Shown here: one piece after another, positions 28,741-37,958 of the stretch
Position numbering within the stretch: the stretch's first letter is position 1
Layout: every line of letters begins with the position of its first letter
NCBI RefSeq assembly: GCF_000478925.1
Contig: NZ_AP013072.1
Coordinates: 1,714,501 to 1,778,500, forward strand
DNA length: 64,000 nt
Direction: 5' to 3'
Source of the DNA: Streptococcus anginosus subsp. whileyi MAS624
Lineage (GTDB): Bacteria > Bacillota > Bacilli > Lactobacillales > Streptococcaceae
Made by a program: the position numbers and the translations under genes
Notes under the pieces: model-generated
Seen by the model: only the letters and a program-made list of their open reading frames with translations
Told to the model about the DNA's origin: nothing
Database searches by the model: none

Positions 28741-29670
28741 ATGGCACAAATTTATCATAACATTACAGAACTCATTGGAAATACTCCTATTGTGAAATTG
28801 AACAAGCTGGTTCCAGAAGGCGCTGCTGATGTCTATGTCAAGCTAGAAGCTTTCAATCCGGGGTCATCCGTCAAAGATCGCATTGCTCTTAGCATGATTG
28901 AGACCGCTGAGCAAGAGGGCTTGCTTCAACCAGATGCAACCATTGTCGAAGCAACGAGCGGAAATACTGGAATCGGTCTGTCTTGGGTTGGCGCTGCTAA
29001 AGGTTATAAGGTCGTTATTGTTATGCCAGAAACCATGAGTGTAGAGCGTCGCAAAATTATCCAAGCTTATGGCGCCGAATTGGTGCTCACTCCTGGAAGC
29101 GAGGGAATGAAAGGTGCGATTGCCAAAGCTGAAGAAATCGCCAAAGAACGCAACGGATGGCTGCCGCTACAATTCAACAATCCAGCTAATCCTGAAGTAC
29201 ACGAAAGAACAACAGGAGCTGAAATTATAGCTGCTTTCGGTGAAAAAGGATTGGATGCCTTTGTCGGAGGAGTTGGCACAGGTGGTACAATTTCTGGCGT
29301 TTCTCACGCTCTCAAAAAGGTCAATCCAGATATACAAGTTTACGCAGTTGAAGCCGATGAGTCCGCTATCCTGTCTGGTAAAAAGCCTGGACCACACAAG
29401 ATTCAAGGAATTTCAGCTGGTTTTATCCCAGAAACACTAGACACTCAAGCTTACGACAGTATTGTTCGCGTTACTTCTAATCAAGCACTTGAACTTGGAC
29501 GTCGTATCGGTGGACAAGAAGGTTTTCTGGTAGGTATTTCTTCTGCTGCAGCTATTTATGCTGCACTTGAAGTAGCCAAAAAATTAGGCGCAGGCAAAAA
29601 AATCCTAGCTCTTGCTCCAGATAATGGCGAGCGCTATTTATCAACAGATCTTTATAATGTTGAAGTTTAA
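28741..29670 (+). CDS. cysK: cysteine synthase A (O-acetylserine sulfhydrylase)
   Basis: PLP enzyme converting O-acetylserine and sulfide to cysteine. It has 309 residues, the normal length. The PLP lysine is in [12 protein letters not shown] (about 45), the substrate loop [11 protein letters not shown] near 70, the phosphate cup [10 protein letters not shown] near 178, and [12 protein letters not shown] near 264. The coding sequence is intact to its stop at 29668-29670. Only about 13 bases later the DNA becomes an ISL3 remnant, so the native 3' flank and any terminator have been lost. Confidence 0.97.
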   Translation: MAQIYHNITELIGNTPIVKLNKLVPEGAADVYVKLEAFNPGSSVKDRIALSMIETAEQEGLLQPDATIVEATSGNTGIGLSWVGAAKGYKVVIVMPETMSVERRKIIQAYGAELVLTPGSEGMKGAIAKAEEIAKERNGWLPLQFNNPANPEVHERTTGAEIIAAFGEKGLDAFVGGVGTGGTISGVSHALKKVNPDIQVYAVEADESAILSGKKPGPHKIQGISAGFIPETLDTQAYDSIVRVTSNQALELGRRIGGQEGFLVGISSAAAIYAALEVAKKLGAGKKILALAPDNGERYLSTDLYNVEV

Positions 29671-29682
29671 ATGTTTGATCAA

Positions 29683-30348
29683 CCGTCGTTATTCTAGACC
29701 GGTTAGATGCCGCGTGAAAGTCATTACAATGGACATGTTTAGTCCCTACTACGATATTGCTAGAAAACTATTTCCATGCGCTAAAATCGTCCTCGATCGT
29801 TTTCACATTGTACAACATCTCAGCCGGGCTATGAGTCGTCTTCGTATCCAAATCATGAATCAATTGGATCGAAAATCGCACGAATACAAGGCACTGAAAC
29901 GCTACTGGAAACTCATTCAACAGGATAGCCGTAAACTCAGCGATAAACGATTTTATCGTCCAACTTTTCGCATGCACTTGACCAATAGAGAGATTCTAGA
30001 CAAACTCTTGAGCTATTCAGAAGATTTAAAAATTTCTATCAACTTCTGCTTTTTCATTTTCAAGAGAAACAAGCTGATCATTTCTTTGGTCTCATTGAAA
30101 AGATAATTTCTTGTGTAAATCCTATCTTTCAAACTGGTTTTAAGACCTTTTTGAAAGAGAAAGATAAAATTATAAACGCTTTAGAGCTTACCTACTCAAA
30201 TGCAAAACTAGAAGCTGCTAACAACCTTATCAAGGTCATCAAGCGCAACGCTTTTGGATTCCGGAACTTTGATAACTTTAAAACTAGAATCCTTATTGCT
30301 TTGAACATCAAAAAGGAGAGGGCAAATTCAGTCCTCTCCAGGTTGTAA
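29683..30348 (+). pseudogene. ISL3-family transposase C-terminal half, frameshifted
   Basis: The frame resumes at YSRPVRCRVKVITMDMFSPY and continues through the second catalytic Asp region (KIVLDRFHIVQHLSRAMSRL). Near 30030 the frame shifts; the remainder, NAKLEAANNLIKVIKRNAFG to the stop, is in another frame. The zinc-finger N-terminus and first Asp are absent. An apparent reading frame beginning at 29612 inside cysK is only the shadow of this join and should not be annotated as a gene. Confidence 0.9.
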
Positions 30349-30382
30349 CTTTTCATCAACCCACCACAGTTGACAATGAGCC
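29683..30382 (+). mobile_element. ISL3-family (IS1167-like) element, 5'-truncated
   Basis: From about 29683 the sequence aligns with the second half of the ISL3 copy at 33470-34889, including the right terminal repeat (ACCCACCACAGTTGACAATG then AGCC, ending 30382). The left part, about half the element, is missing, cut directly behind cysK. Confidence 0.9.
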
Positions 30383-30383
30383 G

Positions 30384-30548
30384 AAAAGTCCCATATGACT
30401 TATAATGAAAAGCGACCAAACCATCATTAGAAAGCTCCATATGGAACAGCTTCATTCTATTACGGCGAATAATGGCACAGAATTCAATCGTTTGGCTGAC
30501 ATATTTCCTAAGGAACATATCTACTATCCTCACCCTTATTCCTCTTGA
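30384..30548 (+). pseudogene. ISL3/IS30 fusion mini-frame
   Basis: Directly after the ISL3 right end lies a second ISL3 5' segment (AAAAGTCCCATATGACTTAT onward), similar to 33537-33600. It includes a transposase start ATG at 30441. After MEQLHSIT the frame passes without a shift into an IS30-family transposase (ANNGTEFNRLADIF) and stops at 30546-30548. The 35-residue product joins two unrelated transposases at the shared ATTAC/Ile-Thr codons. Confidence 0.75.
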
Positions 30549-30721
30549 GAGAGAGGAACCAATGAGAGCCACACCAGACTCATTCGTCGTTGGTTGCCTA
30601 AGGGAAGCAAAAATGCGACTCAGAAACAAGTCGCATTTATTGAAAACTGGATAAATAACTATCCAAAGAAAGTATTAGATTACAAATCTCCTAGACTGGT
30701 TTTACAAGAGGGGCAAACTTA
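30457..30721 (+). pseudogene. IS30-family transposase C-terminal fragment
   Basis: Reading ITANNGTEFNRLADIFPKEH onward gives the last third of an IS30-type (IS1239-like) DDE transposase. It includes the catalytic Glu region RGTNESHTRLIRRWLPKGSK and the C-terminal FIENWINNYPKKVLDYKSPR. A TGA at 30546-30548 replaces the Trp expected in the SSWERGTNE motif. The N-terminal two thirds are missing. Bases 30722-30804 hold no recognisable gene and may include the right flank of the IS30 element. Confidence 0.85.
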
Positions 30722-30804
30722 GACTTGAATTTTGGCGATAATCCGACTACTTTATTATTTGACATCAGGCAAAGAAGTATGAAAATTTTACAAGGAGAAA
30801 ACAA

Positions 30805-31829
30805 CACGCCAAATGCATGAATAAAATAAAGTTTTCAGAAACTGACTTTTCATAACTAAAACTCCATTTATGTAGTAAACTAGAAGAGAGGTGCTACAAT
30901 GATGAAGTTTATTTTATCAATCGAAGAAAAAGTCGTAGGCATGGATAGGCGCCAGTCTACCAAGATTCGCTATCCCCTTTCAACTATTTTATTCCTAGTC
31001 TTCTTTTCTCAGCTGGCCGGTGCAGAAACTTGGGGCGAAATAGCTGATTTTATGGAGTGGAATGAGAAGGTTTTAGGGAAATACGTTGATTTGTCTGAGA
31101 GCTGCCCATCTCATGATACTTTTGAGCGGGTCATAAGTATGATTTCTGACACCCATTTTCAGGAATTGAACCGCTGTTTCCAAGAAGAAATCAACTTCAT
31201 TTTGTCCAAGGAGTTCAGTCGCTTGATTTCTCTGGAGGGTAAAACCATGCGTGGCAATCGCAGTAAAGAACAGTCAGCCAATCACATCATCACCTCTTAT
31301 GACGGAGAAAACCGTATGAGTTTGAGTCAAATTGTGGTTGATGAGAAAAGCAATGAAATCACTGCGAATGTGAAATGGCTGACGGTGCGGCATCCTCAGT
31401 GGGAGAAACTGTGAGGTATCGGTATGACGCGGAACAGGATTGAGCGTGACGGGGAGCTTCGTGAGGAGGTGCGCTATTTTATCTTCAGTTTCAACGCAGG
31501 AGTGGAAGAGTTTGCGCGATGTGTTCGAGGACATTGGCAGGTAGAGAGTCTTCATTGGCTGCTGGATGTGATTTATCGGGAAGACGGAAACCGGACTTTG
31601 AACAAAGAGGCTGCCGCTAATTTGAATGCCTTACGAAAAATCTGTCTTTATTTCTTGAAACAGATGAATTTTTCGAAGCCGAACAGGGGTTACCGCCGTA
31701 AAATGCACTATGTAGCCAGCCGTTTAGATGAATGTATTCAGCAGTTGATGAGATTAGAAGAGGAAAGCTATTTTTAAAATGTCCCAAGTGATGAATAGAT
31801 AAAAAGAAAATATTCATGCGTTTGGCGTG
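30805..31829 (+). mobile_element. ISAs1-family (IS1548-like) element with internal deletion
   Basis: Terminal inverted repeats CACGCCAAATGCATGAATA (30805-30823) and TATTCATGCGTTTGGCGTG (31811-31829) differ at one position. The 1,025-bp length is about 290 bp below the roughly 1.3-kb IS1548. The ends are intact but the transposase is internally deleted, so it could move only if helped in trans. I see no clear target duplication. Confidence 0.87.
30899..31777 (+). pseudogene. ISAs1-family transposase, deleted and interrupted
   Basis: The frame from the ATG at 30899 (site GAGAGGTG) encodes the N-terminal DDE_Tnp_1-associated part and SLEGKTMRGNRSKEQSANHI. At about 31375 NVKWL jumps to TVRHPQWEKL, skipping the segment that should contain the second catalytic Asp (DAMGTQK-type motif). 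A TGA at 31412-31414 then interrupts the same frame, and MTRNRIERDGELREEVRYFI to the end follows in frame. So there is one in-frame deletion of roughly 85-90 codons plus one nonsense codon. Confidence 0.88.
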
Positions 31830-31847
31830 GCTATTGTAAGATTACAC

Positions 31848-31876
31848 TTGACAATTCTTAATAAGAAGTATATACT
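31848..31876 (+). promoter_or_regulatory. promoter of the GA-module surface protein
   Basis: TTGACA (31848-31853), 17 bases, TATACT (31871-31876): near-consensus sigma-A promoter 43 bases upstream of the start codon. The ribosome site is AGAGGAG. The spacer and -10 lie inside a perfect palindrome (31855-31888). Confidence 0.88.
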
Positions 31877-31888
31877 TCTTATTAAGAA
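31855..31888. promoter_or_regulatory. 34-bp perfect palindrome over the promoter, operator candidate
   Basis: The half-site TTCTTAATAAGAAGTAT is followed immediately by its exact reverse complement. The symmetry covers the 17-bp spacer, the -10 and the probable start site. There is no following T-run, so it is not a terminator. It would fit a dimeric or tetrameric repressor; no regulator gene is adjacent. It could alternatively form a 5' mRNA hairpin or cruciform. Confidence 0.75.
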
Positions 31889-31918
31889 AATTTAATTTAC
31901 AAAGAGGAGTTTTTTAAA

Positions 31919-33415
31919 ATGGAAAACAAGAAAATGAAGTATTACTTGAGAAAATCAGCTTTTGGATTAGCAGCTGTCTCAGCTTCTGTGCTAGTTGGTG
32001 TAACTACTGTTTCTGCACAAGTTACTACAAGAGCTCAAGCTGCGAAACTAAGAGAAGAAGCTACACAAAAAATTTCTGAATTGGAAAAAACAATTGATAA
32101 CAAGACACAGTTAGACTCAGTAAAAAAAGAAATTCAAAATGCTGTTGATAGAGATAAAATTCAAGAACTATCAAACCAAGCAGACCAGATTGTTTCTGCA
32201 CAAGCAGAGAAAGAAGCTCTTATTAAATCTGAAAAAAAGTTAGCGGATGCTTGGGAACTTGAAGCTGCAAAAGATGCAGCACTCAAAGAATTGAATCAGT
32301 ATGGTGTTAGTGACTATTATAAGAAGCTAGTCAACAGCGCTAAAACTGTTGCGGGGGTTAAAAAGCTCCAAGCACAAGTTGTTGAGTCAGCTAAAAAAGC
32401 ACGTGTTTCAGAGGCAACAGATGGTTTATCTGGTTTCTTGAAGTCTCAAACTCCAGCAGAAGATACTATTAAATCACTTGAATTATCAGAAGCTAAAACA
32501 CTAGCTCTTAGAGAATTTGATAAATACGGTGTTAGTGACTATTATAAGAAGCTAGTCAACAGCGCTAAAACTGTTGCGGGGGTTAAAAAGCTCCAAGCAC
32601 AAGTTGTTGAGTCAGCTAAAAAAGCACGTGTTTCAGAGGCAACAGATGGTTTATCTGGTTTCTTGAAGTCTCAAACTCCAGCAGAAGATACTATTAAATC
32701 ACTTGAATTATCAGAAGCTAAAACACTAGCTCTTAGAGAATTTGATAAATACGGTGTTAGTGACTATTATAAGAAGCTAGTCAACAGCGCTAAAACTGTT
32801 GCGGGGGTTAAAAAGCTCCAAGCACAAGTTGTTGAGTCAGCTAAAAAAGCACGTGTTTCAGAGGCAACAGATGGTTTATCTGGTTTCTTGAAGTCTCAAA
32901 CTCCAGCAGAAGATACTATTAAATCACTTGAATTATCAGAAGCTAAAACACTAGCTCTTAGAGAATTTGATAAATACGGTGTTAGTGACTATTATAAGAA
33001 GCTAGTCAACAGCGCTAAAACTGTAGAAGGAGTTGCTGCGCTTAAGGACCTTATTCTTAACTCTTTAGTTAAGCCAGAGGTTAAACCGGAAGTTAAGCCA
33101 GAGGTTAAACCGGAAGTTAAGCCAGAGGTTAAACCGGAAGTTAAGCCAGAGGTTAAACCGGAAGTTAAGCCAGAGGTTAAACCGGAAGTTAAGCCAGAGG
33201 TTAAACCGGAAGTTAAGCCAGAGGTTAAACCGGAAGTTAAGCCAGAGGTTAAACCGGAAGTTAAGCCAAAAAACAAACTAGCTAAAGTTAAGAAAGATGA
33301 GAAGAAACTTCCAGCAACAGGCGAATCTGTGAACCCATTCTTCACAGCAGCAGCATTTGCAGTTATAGCAGGTGTAGGTATGGTTGCTGTTTCATCAAAA
33401 CGCAAAGAAGATTAG
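31919..33415 (+). CDS. LPXTG surface protein with four GA (albumin-binding) modules
   Basis: 498 residues. A YSIRK-like signal peptide ([20 protein letters not shown]; cleavage likely after VSA near 33) leads to a helical region (35-105). Four GA modules follow at about 115-160, 190-235, 265-310 and 340-383, each with the core [17 protein letters not shown]. They are joined by 30-residue linkers. Sixteen VKPE tetrapeptides (384-447) span the wall. The sortase signal is LPATG at 464-468, then a hydrophobic span and KRKED. GA modules of streptococcal protein G and Finegoldia PAB bind serum albumin; that activity is inferred here. It is the only intact cargo gene in the IS island. Confidence 0.95.
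   Translation: MENKKMKYYLRKSAFGLAAVSASVLVGVTTVSAQVTTRAQAAKLREEATQKISELEKTIDNKTQLDSVKKEIQNAVDRDKIQELSNQADQIVSAQAEKEALIKSEKKLADAWELEAAKDAALKELNQYGVSDYYKKLVNSAKTVAGVKKLQAQVVESAKKARVSEATDGLSGFLKSQTPAEDTIKSLELSEAKTLALREFDKYGVSDYYKKLVNSAKTVAGVKKLQAQVVESAKKARVSEATDGLSGFLKSQTPAEDTIKSLELSEAKTLALREFDKYGVSDYYKKLVNSAKTVAGVKKLQAQVVESAKKARVSEATDGLSGFLKSQTPAEDTIKSLELSEAKTLALREFDKYGVSDYYKKLVNSAKTVEGVAALKDLILNSLVKPEVKPEVKPEVKPEVKPEVKPEVKPEVKPEVKPEVKPEVKPEVKPEVKPEVKPEVKPEVKPEVKPKNKLAKVKKDEKKLPATGESVNPFFTAAAFAVIAGVGMVAVSSKRKED
32304..33026 (+). repeat. 225-bp tandem repeats in the GA-module gene
   Basis: Units begin at 32304, 32529 and 32754 and appear identical in DNA sequence. A fourth, partial copy from 32979 diverges after AAAACTGT. 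Each unit encodes one 75-residue GA-plus-linker block. Lack of silent differences implies recent duplication or gene conversion. Confidence 0.93.
33068..33271 (+). repeat. 24-bp tandem repeat encoding VKPE pairs
   Basis: Eight copies of a 24-base unit (GTTAAGCCAGAGGTTAAACC then GGAA), i.e. 16 VKPE tetrapeptides, followed by a VKPK variant. It is the wall-spanning stalk, prone to slippage in multiples of 12 or 24 bases that keep the frame. Confidence 0.95.
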
Positions 33416-33432
33416 TTCTATTAACTATATTG

Positions 33433-33467
33433 TAAAAAAGGGAGGGACTTATAGTTTCCTCTTTTTA
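33433..33467 (+). terminator. probable terminator of the surface protein gene
   Basis: AAAAAAGGGAGGGA and TTTCCTCTTTTT form an imperfect hairpin with a T-run about 20 bases after the stop, ending immediately before the ISL3 left end. Confidence 0.6.
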
Positions 33468-33469
33468 CC

Positions 33470-34889
33470 GGCTCTATAATTTCTGTAGTGGGTAAAACCA
33501 CTTTAGGAATTATGGAGCCTATTTTGTTGTAGAAAAAAAGTCCCATAAGACCTATAATGAAAAGTGACCAAACCATCATTAGAAAGAATCTTATGGAACA
33601 ATTAAATTTTATCACAAACTTACTCGGAATTAAAGACAAAAATATCATCATTCTAGATTACAAGGACTCGGAGACTCATAAAGAAATCTTCGCCAAGCTA
33701 GATTATCCCGCTTCTAAATGCCTCCACTGCCAAGGACAAATGGCTAAATATGACTTTCAAAAAGAATCGAAAATCCCCTATTTAGAGTGTGCGGGATACA
33801 AGACTATGATTCGATTGAGAAAACGCCGTTTTCATTGTAAAGTCTGTGGGAAAATGGCTGTAGCTGAGACTTCCTTCGTCAAGAAAAATCACCAAATCGC
33901 AACTATCGTCAACCAGAAAATCACACAAAAATTGATTGAGAAAGTCCCTATGACTACCATCGCTGAAAGTTTATCTGTATCTACTTCCACCGTCATTCAT
34001 AAATTGAAAGAATTCAAGTTCAAGACTGACCTTAGCTACCTTCCAGAACACATAAAGCTGGGAATGAAAAACAGCTTCAAGAAAAGGAAAGATGAGGCTT
34101 CATTGCACAGGATTTCGACTCAAAGACAGGTCATAACTATCCTAGATGGCGAACTCAAAGCGAGGATTCACAATCACTTCCTTCATTATTCTAGACCGGT
34201 TAGATGCCGAGTGAAAATCATTACCATGGATATGTTTAGTCCCAACTATGACTTGGCTAGGCAACTTTTTCCATGCGATAAAATAGTCCTCGATCGCTTT
34301 TGCATTGTACAACATCTCAGCCGGGCTATGTGTCGTATTCGTGTTCAAATCATGAAGCAATCAGATCGAAAGTCTCATGAAAATAGGGCGCTGAAACGCT
34401 ACTGGAAACTCATTCAACAAGATAGTCGAAAACTAAGTCATAAACGCTTTTATCGTCCGACTTTTCGTATGCACTTGACAAATCAAGAGATTCTTGACAA
34501 GCTGCTCTCTTACTCTCAAGAACTCAAAGAACACTATGAACTCTACCAACTCTTACTTTTTCATTTTCAAGAGAAACAAGCTGAACATTTCTTTGGACTC
34601 ATTGGAAAAACAATTTCTTGTATAAATCCTATCTTTCAGACTGTTTTTAAAACCTTTCTCAAGGACAAAGATAAAATTATCAACGCTCTTGAACTCCCTT
34701 ACTCAAACGCAAAACTAGAAGCTACTAACAACCTCATCAAGGTTATCAAGCTCAATGCTTTTGGCTTTCGGAACTTTGACAACTTTAAAACTAGAATTCT
34801 CATCGCTTTAAATATCAAAAAGGAGAGAACCAATTCGATCCTCTCCAGGATGTAACTTTTCGTTAACCCACTACAGCTGACAAAGAGCC
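33470..34889 (+). mobile_element. ISL3-family (IS1167-like) insertion sequence
   Basis: 1,420 bp. The left end GGCTCTATAATTTCTGTAGT and the right end complement GGCTCTTTGTCAGCTGTAGT are imperfect inverted repeats that share GGCTCT and CTGTAGTGGGT. Adjacent 8-bp flanks (TTTTTACC and GCTTTCAA) do not match, so this copy has lost its target duplication, probably by recombination with another ISL3 copy such as that at 29.7-30.4 kb. Confidence 0.88.
33593..34855 (+). pseudogene. ISL3-family transposase, open but with an out-of-frame core
   Basis: 420 codons from the ATG at 33593 (MEQLNFITNLLGIKDKNIII). The N-terminal zinc finger (CLHCQGQM...CKVCGKM), the HTH and the C-terminal half (IITMDMFSPNYDLARQLFPC, IVLDRFCIVQHLSRAM, KLEATNNLIKVIKLNAFGFR) match IS1167 transposases. 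Between about 34050 and 34135 the frame reads IKLGMKNSFKKRKDEASLHR. There the family has the first catalytic Asp (SWDEYAFTKGKMSFIAQDFD). The expected residues SW.., KGKM and FIAQDFD appear in other frames of the same DNA. So compensating indels destroyed the active site without closing the frame, and it is probably inactive. Confidence 0.82.
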
Positions 34890-34915
34890 GCTTTCAACTG
34901 TGCTTATAAAAGTTG

Positions 34916-35305
34916 CTAACCAAGTAACTTTCTAAGAGATTCCTCTGAAATTCTTTTATTAAATCTCTGCAAATCTAGCCTCATGAGATTGATTAGTTTT
35001 AAATATTCCAAATGTTTTTGTTCATTATTTTTAGTAAAATTTATAGGTTCAATTTTCCCTGCTAATTCTACAATTTCTTCAGGAGCAAAGAGAACTAATT
35101 CTTGTTTTGAAAGGAGGTGTTTTTGTTGTAATTGAATTTCCCTTTGCTTTTCTGGTGATAAAATTGACAATGCAACTACTGCAAGATAGTTTTTATAAAC
35201 TCGCAGTTTTTCATCAAACCTTTTTTGCCAAAAATATTGTAAAATTCCAAAAAATAAAGTAAATAATCCCAGTAAGATTGTTATCATCTCAACTAAATTT
35301 TTCAT
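34916..35305 (-). CDS. hypothetical protein with N-terminal membrane span
   Basis: 129 residues that I do not recognise. One membrane span at about 7-27 (MITILLGLFTLFFGILQYFW) is followed by a basic, helical cytoplasmic part (KRFDEKLRVYKNYLAVVALS) and a charged C-terminus. It lies 7 bases downstream of valS on the same strand, so it is transcribed under the Val T-box. The ISL3 right end lies 26 bases beyond its stop. Confidence 0.7.
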   Translation of the reverse strand: MKNLVEMITILLGLFTLFFGILQYFWQKRFDEKLRVYKNYLAVVALSILSPEKQREIQLQQKHLLSKQELVLFAPEEIVELAGKIEPINFTKNNEQKHLEYLKLINLMRLDLQRFNKRISEESLRKLLG

Positions 35306-35312
35306 TTAGCCA

Positions 35313-37958
35313 CTACCCCAACTTTTCCATCTCTTTAATCCGTTCCACTGTGGCATCGTATTTAGCTTGGTAGTCAGCTTGTTTTTGTCGCTCTTTCTCG
35401 ACGATTTCGGGTTTGGCATTGGCGACGAATTTTTCGTTGCTGAGTTTCTTGGCAACTATATCCAATTCTTTTTGCCATTTAGCCAGTTCTTTGTTAAGTC
35501 GAGCTAATTCTTCTTCGACATTGAGCAAATCAGCGAGAGGCAGATAGATTTCTGCTCCTGTGATGATGCTGGACATAGCTAATTCTGGCACCTCAATGTC
35601 AGAAGCAATTTCCAAATGCTCTGGATTTGTAAAGCGTTTGATGCAGTTCACATTGCTGTTAAAGAAGTCTTCCAATTCTTTATCGCTTGTTTTAACAAGG
35701 ATGGTGATTGGTTTGCTTGGGGCAACATTCACTTCACTACGTGCGTTACGGACAGCACGAATCAGGTCTTTCAGACTTTCAACACCTTTGTGCGCAGCTT
35801 CATTTTCAAATGCGGGGTTAACTGTTGGGTATTCAGCTGTTACGATTGAACCTTCAGAAATTTGTTCAAAGATTTCTTCCGTCACAAACGGCATGATTGG
35901 GTGAAGCAAACGAAGGATCTTATCAAGTGTGTAAAGCAGAACTGAGCGAGTAATCACTTTTTCATCTTCGTTGTCGCTGTAAAGCACTTCCTTGGTCAAT
36001 TCAACGTACCAGTCGGCAAATTCGTCCCAGATGAAGTTGTAGAGGATGTGCCCCGCCACACCAAACTCAAACTTGTCAAAGTTTTCCGTCACTTTGGCAA
36101 TGGTTTCGTTGAGATTGTGGAGGATCCAGCGGTCTGTGACATTACCAGCTGTACCAGCAACAACTTTTTCAACGTTTGCGCTAGCTTGATCAAGGCTAAG
36201 ACTCTCATTGTTCATGAGAATATAGCGGGAAATGTTCCAAATTTTGTTGATGAAGTTCCAAGAAGCATCCATCTTTTCATAGCTGAAGCGGACGTCTTGA
36301 CCTGGTGCAGAACCGTTTGAAAGGAACCAACGCAGACTATCCGTACCATATTTTTCGATAACATCCATAGGGTCAATGCCGTTACCGAGAGATTTAGACA
36401 TCTTGCGCCCTTGTTCGTCACGGATAAGTCCGTGGATGAGGGCATTTTTGAATGGTGACTTGCCGGTAAATTCCAAACCTTGGAAAATCATCCGAGATAC
36501 CCAGAACGGGATAATATCATAGCCAGTCACCAAGGTTGATGTTGGATAATAGCGTTTGAAGTCTTCTGAGTCTGTGTCAGGCCAACCCATTGTGGAGAAT
36601 GGCCATAGGGCTGAACTGAACCAAGTGTCAAGCACATCTTCATCTTGAGTCCATCCGTCACCTTCTGGAGCTTCTTCACCAACGTACATGTCACCTTCAG
36701 CATTGTACCATGCTGGGATTTGATGCCCCCACCAGAGCTGACGAGAGATAACCCAGTCGTGAACATTTTCCATCCATTGAAGGAAAGTATCGTTGAAACG
36801 TGGCGGGTAGAATTTCACTTCGTCATTAGTATCTTGGTTGGCAATCGCATTTTTAGCCAATTGGTCCATTTTAACGAACCATTGTGTTGACAAACGTGGT
36901 TCAACCATGACCCCAGTCCGCTCAGAATGACCAACGCTGTGAACCATTTTTTCAATATTAACAAGGACACCGATTTCTTCCAATTTTTTAACAACGGCTT
37001 TGCGAGCTTCAAAGCGATCCATGCCAGCAAATTCACCAGCAAGGTCGTTCATTGTACCGTCATCATTCATGACATTAACTTGAGGAAGATTGTGACGTTG
37101 ACCAACAAGGAAGTCATTAGGGTCGTGGGCTGGAGTGATTTTAACCACACCAGTACCGAATTCTGGGTCAGCGTGTTCGTCAGCCACGATTGGAATAGGT
37201 TTATTGACAATTGGCAGGATAACATTTTTGCCAATCAAGTCTTTATAGCGAGGATCTTCTGGATTGACAGCGACAGCCGTATCTCCAAACATAGTTTCAG
37301 GACGAGTTGTTGCCACCTCAAGAGCGCGTGAGCCGTCTTCTAACATGTAGTTCATATGGTAGAAAGCACCTTCCACGTCCTTATGGATAACTTCAATATC
37401 AGAAAGAGCTGTACGAGCCTTTGGATCCCAGTTGATGATAAATTCACCGCGGTAAATCCAGCCTTTTTTGTAAAGTTCAACAAAGACTTTACGAACCGCT
37501 TTTGACAAACCCTCATCAAGGGTGAAACGTCCACGAGAGTAATCGACAGAAATCCCCATTTTACCCCATTGCTCCTTGATAGTGGTAGCATACTCGTCTT
37601 TCCATTCCCAGACTTTATCTAAGAATTTTTCACGACCGAGGTCATAGCGTGAGATACCATCTTCAGCTAGACGTGCCTCAACTTTTGCCTGTGTTGCAAT
37701 CCCCGCATGGTCCATACCAGGAAGCCATAAAGTATCAAAACCTTGCATACGTTTTTGACGGATAATAATATCTTGCAAAGTAGTATCCCAAGCATGGCCA
37801 AGGTGGAGTTTACCAGTCACGTTTGGCGGTGGAATAACGATAGAATACGGATGAGCTTTCTTATCGCCAGATGGCTTGAAAACATCCTCATCTAACCATT
37901 TAGCGTAACGACCAGCCTCAACCTCAGCTGGATTGTATTTTGGTGAAAGTTGTTTCAT
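35313..37958 (-). CDS. valS: valyl-tRNA synthetase
   Basis: Class I synthetase charging tRNA-Val. It has 881 residues, full length for streptococci. The HIGH-type motif is [18 protein letters not shown] (about 48-65), an editing domain covers about 190-330, [12 protein letters not shown] lies near 525, and a C-terminal coiled-coil arm contains [20 protein letters not shown] (about 815-880). The start ATG at 37958 overlaps the stop of the upstream membrane protein gene as ATGA. The operon is acetyltransferase, membrane protein, valS, hypothetical, behind a T-box at 39454-39736. Confidence 0.98.
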   Translation of the reverse strand: MKQLSPKYNPAEVEAGRYAKWLDEDVFKPSGDKKAHPYSIVIPPPNVTGKLHLGHAWDTTLQDIIIRQKRMQGFDTLWLPGMDHAGIATQAKVEARLAEDGISRYDLGREKFLDKVWEWKDEYATTIKEQWGKMGISVDYSRGRFTLDEGLSKAVRKVFVELYKKGWIYRGEFIINWDPKARTALSDIEVIHKDVEGAFYHMNYMLEDGSRALEVATTRPETMFGDTAVAVNPEDPRYKDLIGKNVILPIVNKPIPIVADEHADPEFGTGVVKITPAHDPNDFLVGQRHNLPQVNVMNDDGTMNDLAGEFAGMDRFEARKAVVKKLEEIGVLVNIEKMVHSVGHSERTGVMVEPRLSTQWFVKMDQLAKNAIANQDTNDEVKFYPPRFNDTFLQWMENVHDWVISRQLWWGHQIPAWYNAEGDMYVGEEAPEGDGWTQDEDVLDTWFSSALWPFSTMGWPDTDSEDFKRYYPTSTLVTGYDIIPFWVSRMIFQGLEFTGKSPFKNALIHGLIRDEQGRKMSKSLGNGIDPMDVIEKYGTDSLRWFLSNGSAPGQDVRFSYEKMDASWNFINKIWNISRYILMNNESLSLDQASANVEKVVAGTAGNVTDRWILHNLNETIAKVTENFDKFEFGVAGHILYNFIWDEFADWYVELTKEVLYSDNEDEKVITRSVLLYTLDKILRLLHPIMPFVTEEIFEQISEGSIVTAEYPTVNPAFENEAAHKGVESLKDLIRAVRNARSEVNVAPSKPITILVKTSDKELEDFFNSNVNCIKRFTNPEHLEIASDIEVPELAMSSIITGAEIYLPLADLLNVEEELARLNKELAKWQKELDIVAKKLSNEKFVANAKPEIVEKERQKQADYQAKYDATVERIKEMEKLG

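Noticed and set aside
29612..30106. Apparent gene starting inside cysK
   Set aside because: It begins in a wrong frame of cysK and only becomes protein-like where the ISL3 remnant starts; it is a fusion artefact.
30192..30629. Minus-strand frame across the ISL3/IS30 join
   Set aside because: Antisense to two transposase fragments, no ribosome site, composition of a shadow frame.
32304..33271. Regular repeats that could suggest a CRISPR array
   Set aside because: Repeats are directly adjacent coding units of 225 and 24 bp with no unique spacers and no cas genes.
32992..33405. Long minus-strand frame with repeated GLTS units opposite the surface protein
   Set aside because: It is the mirror of the VKPE-coding 24-bp repeat, whose period is a multiple of three and keeps several frames open. 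No ribosome site or promoter.
33416..33469. Target duplication for the 33.5-34.9 kb ISL3 element
   Set aside because: Flanking 8-mers TTTTTACC and GCTTTCAA do not match.
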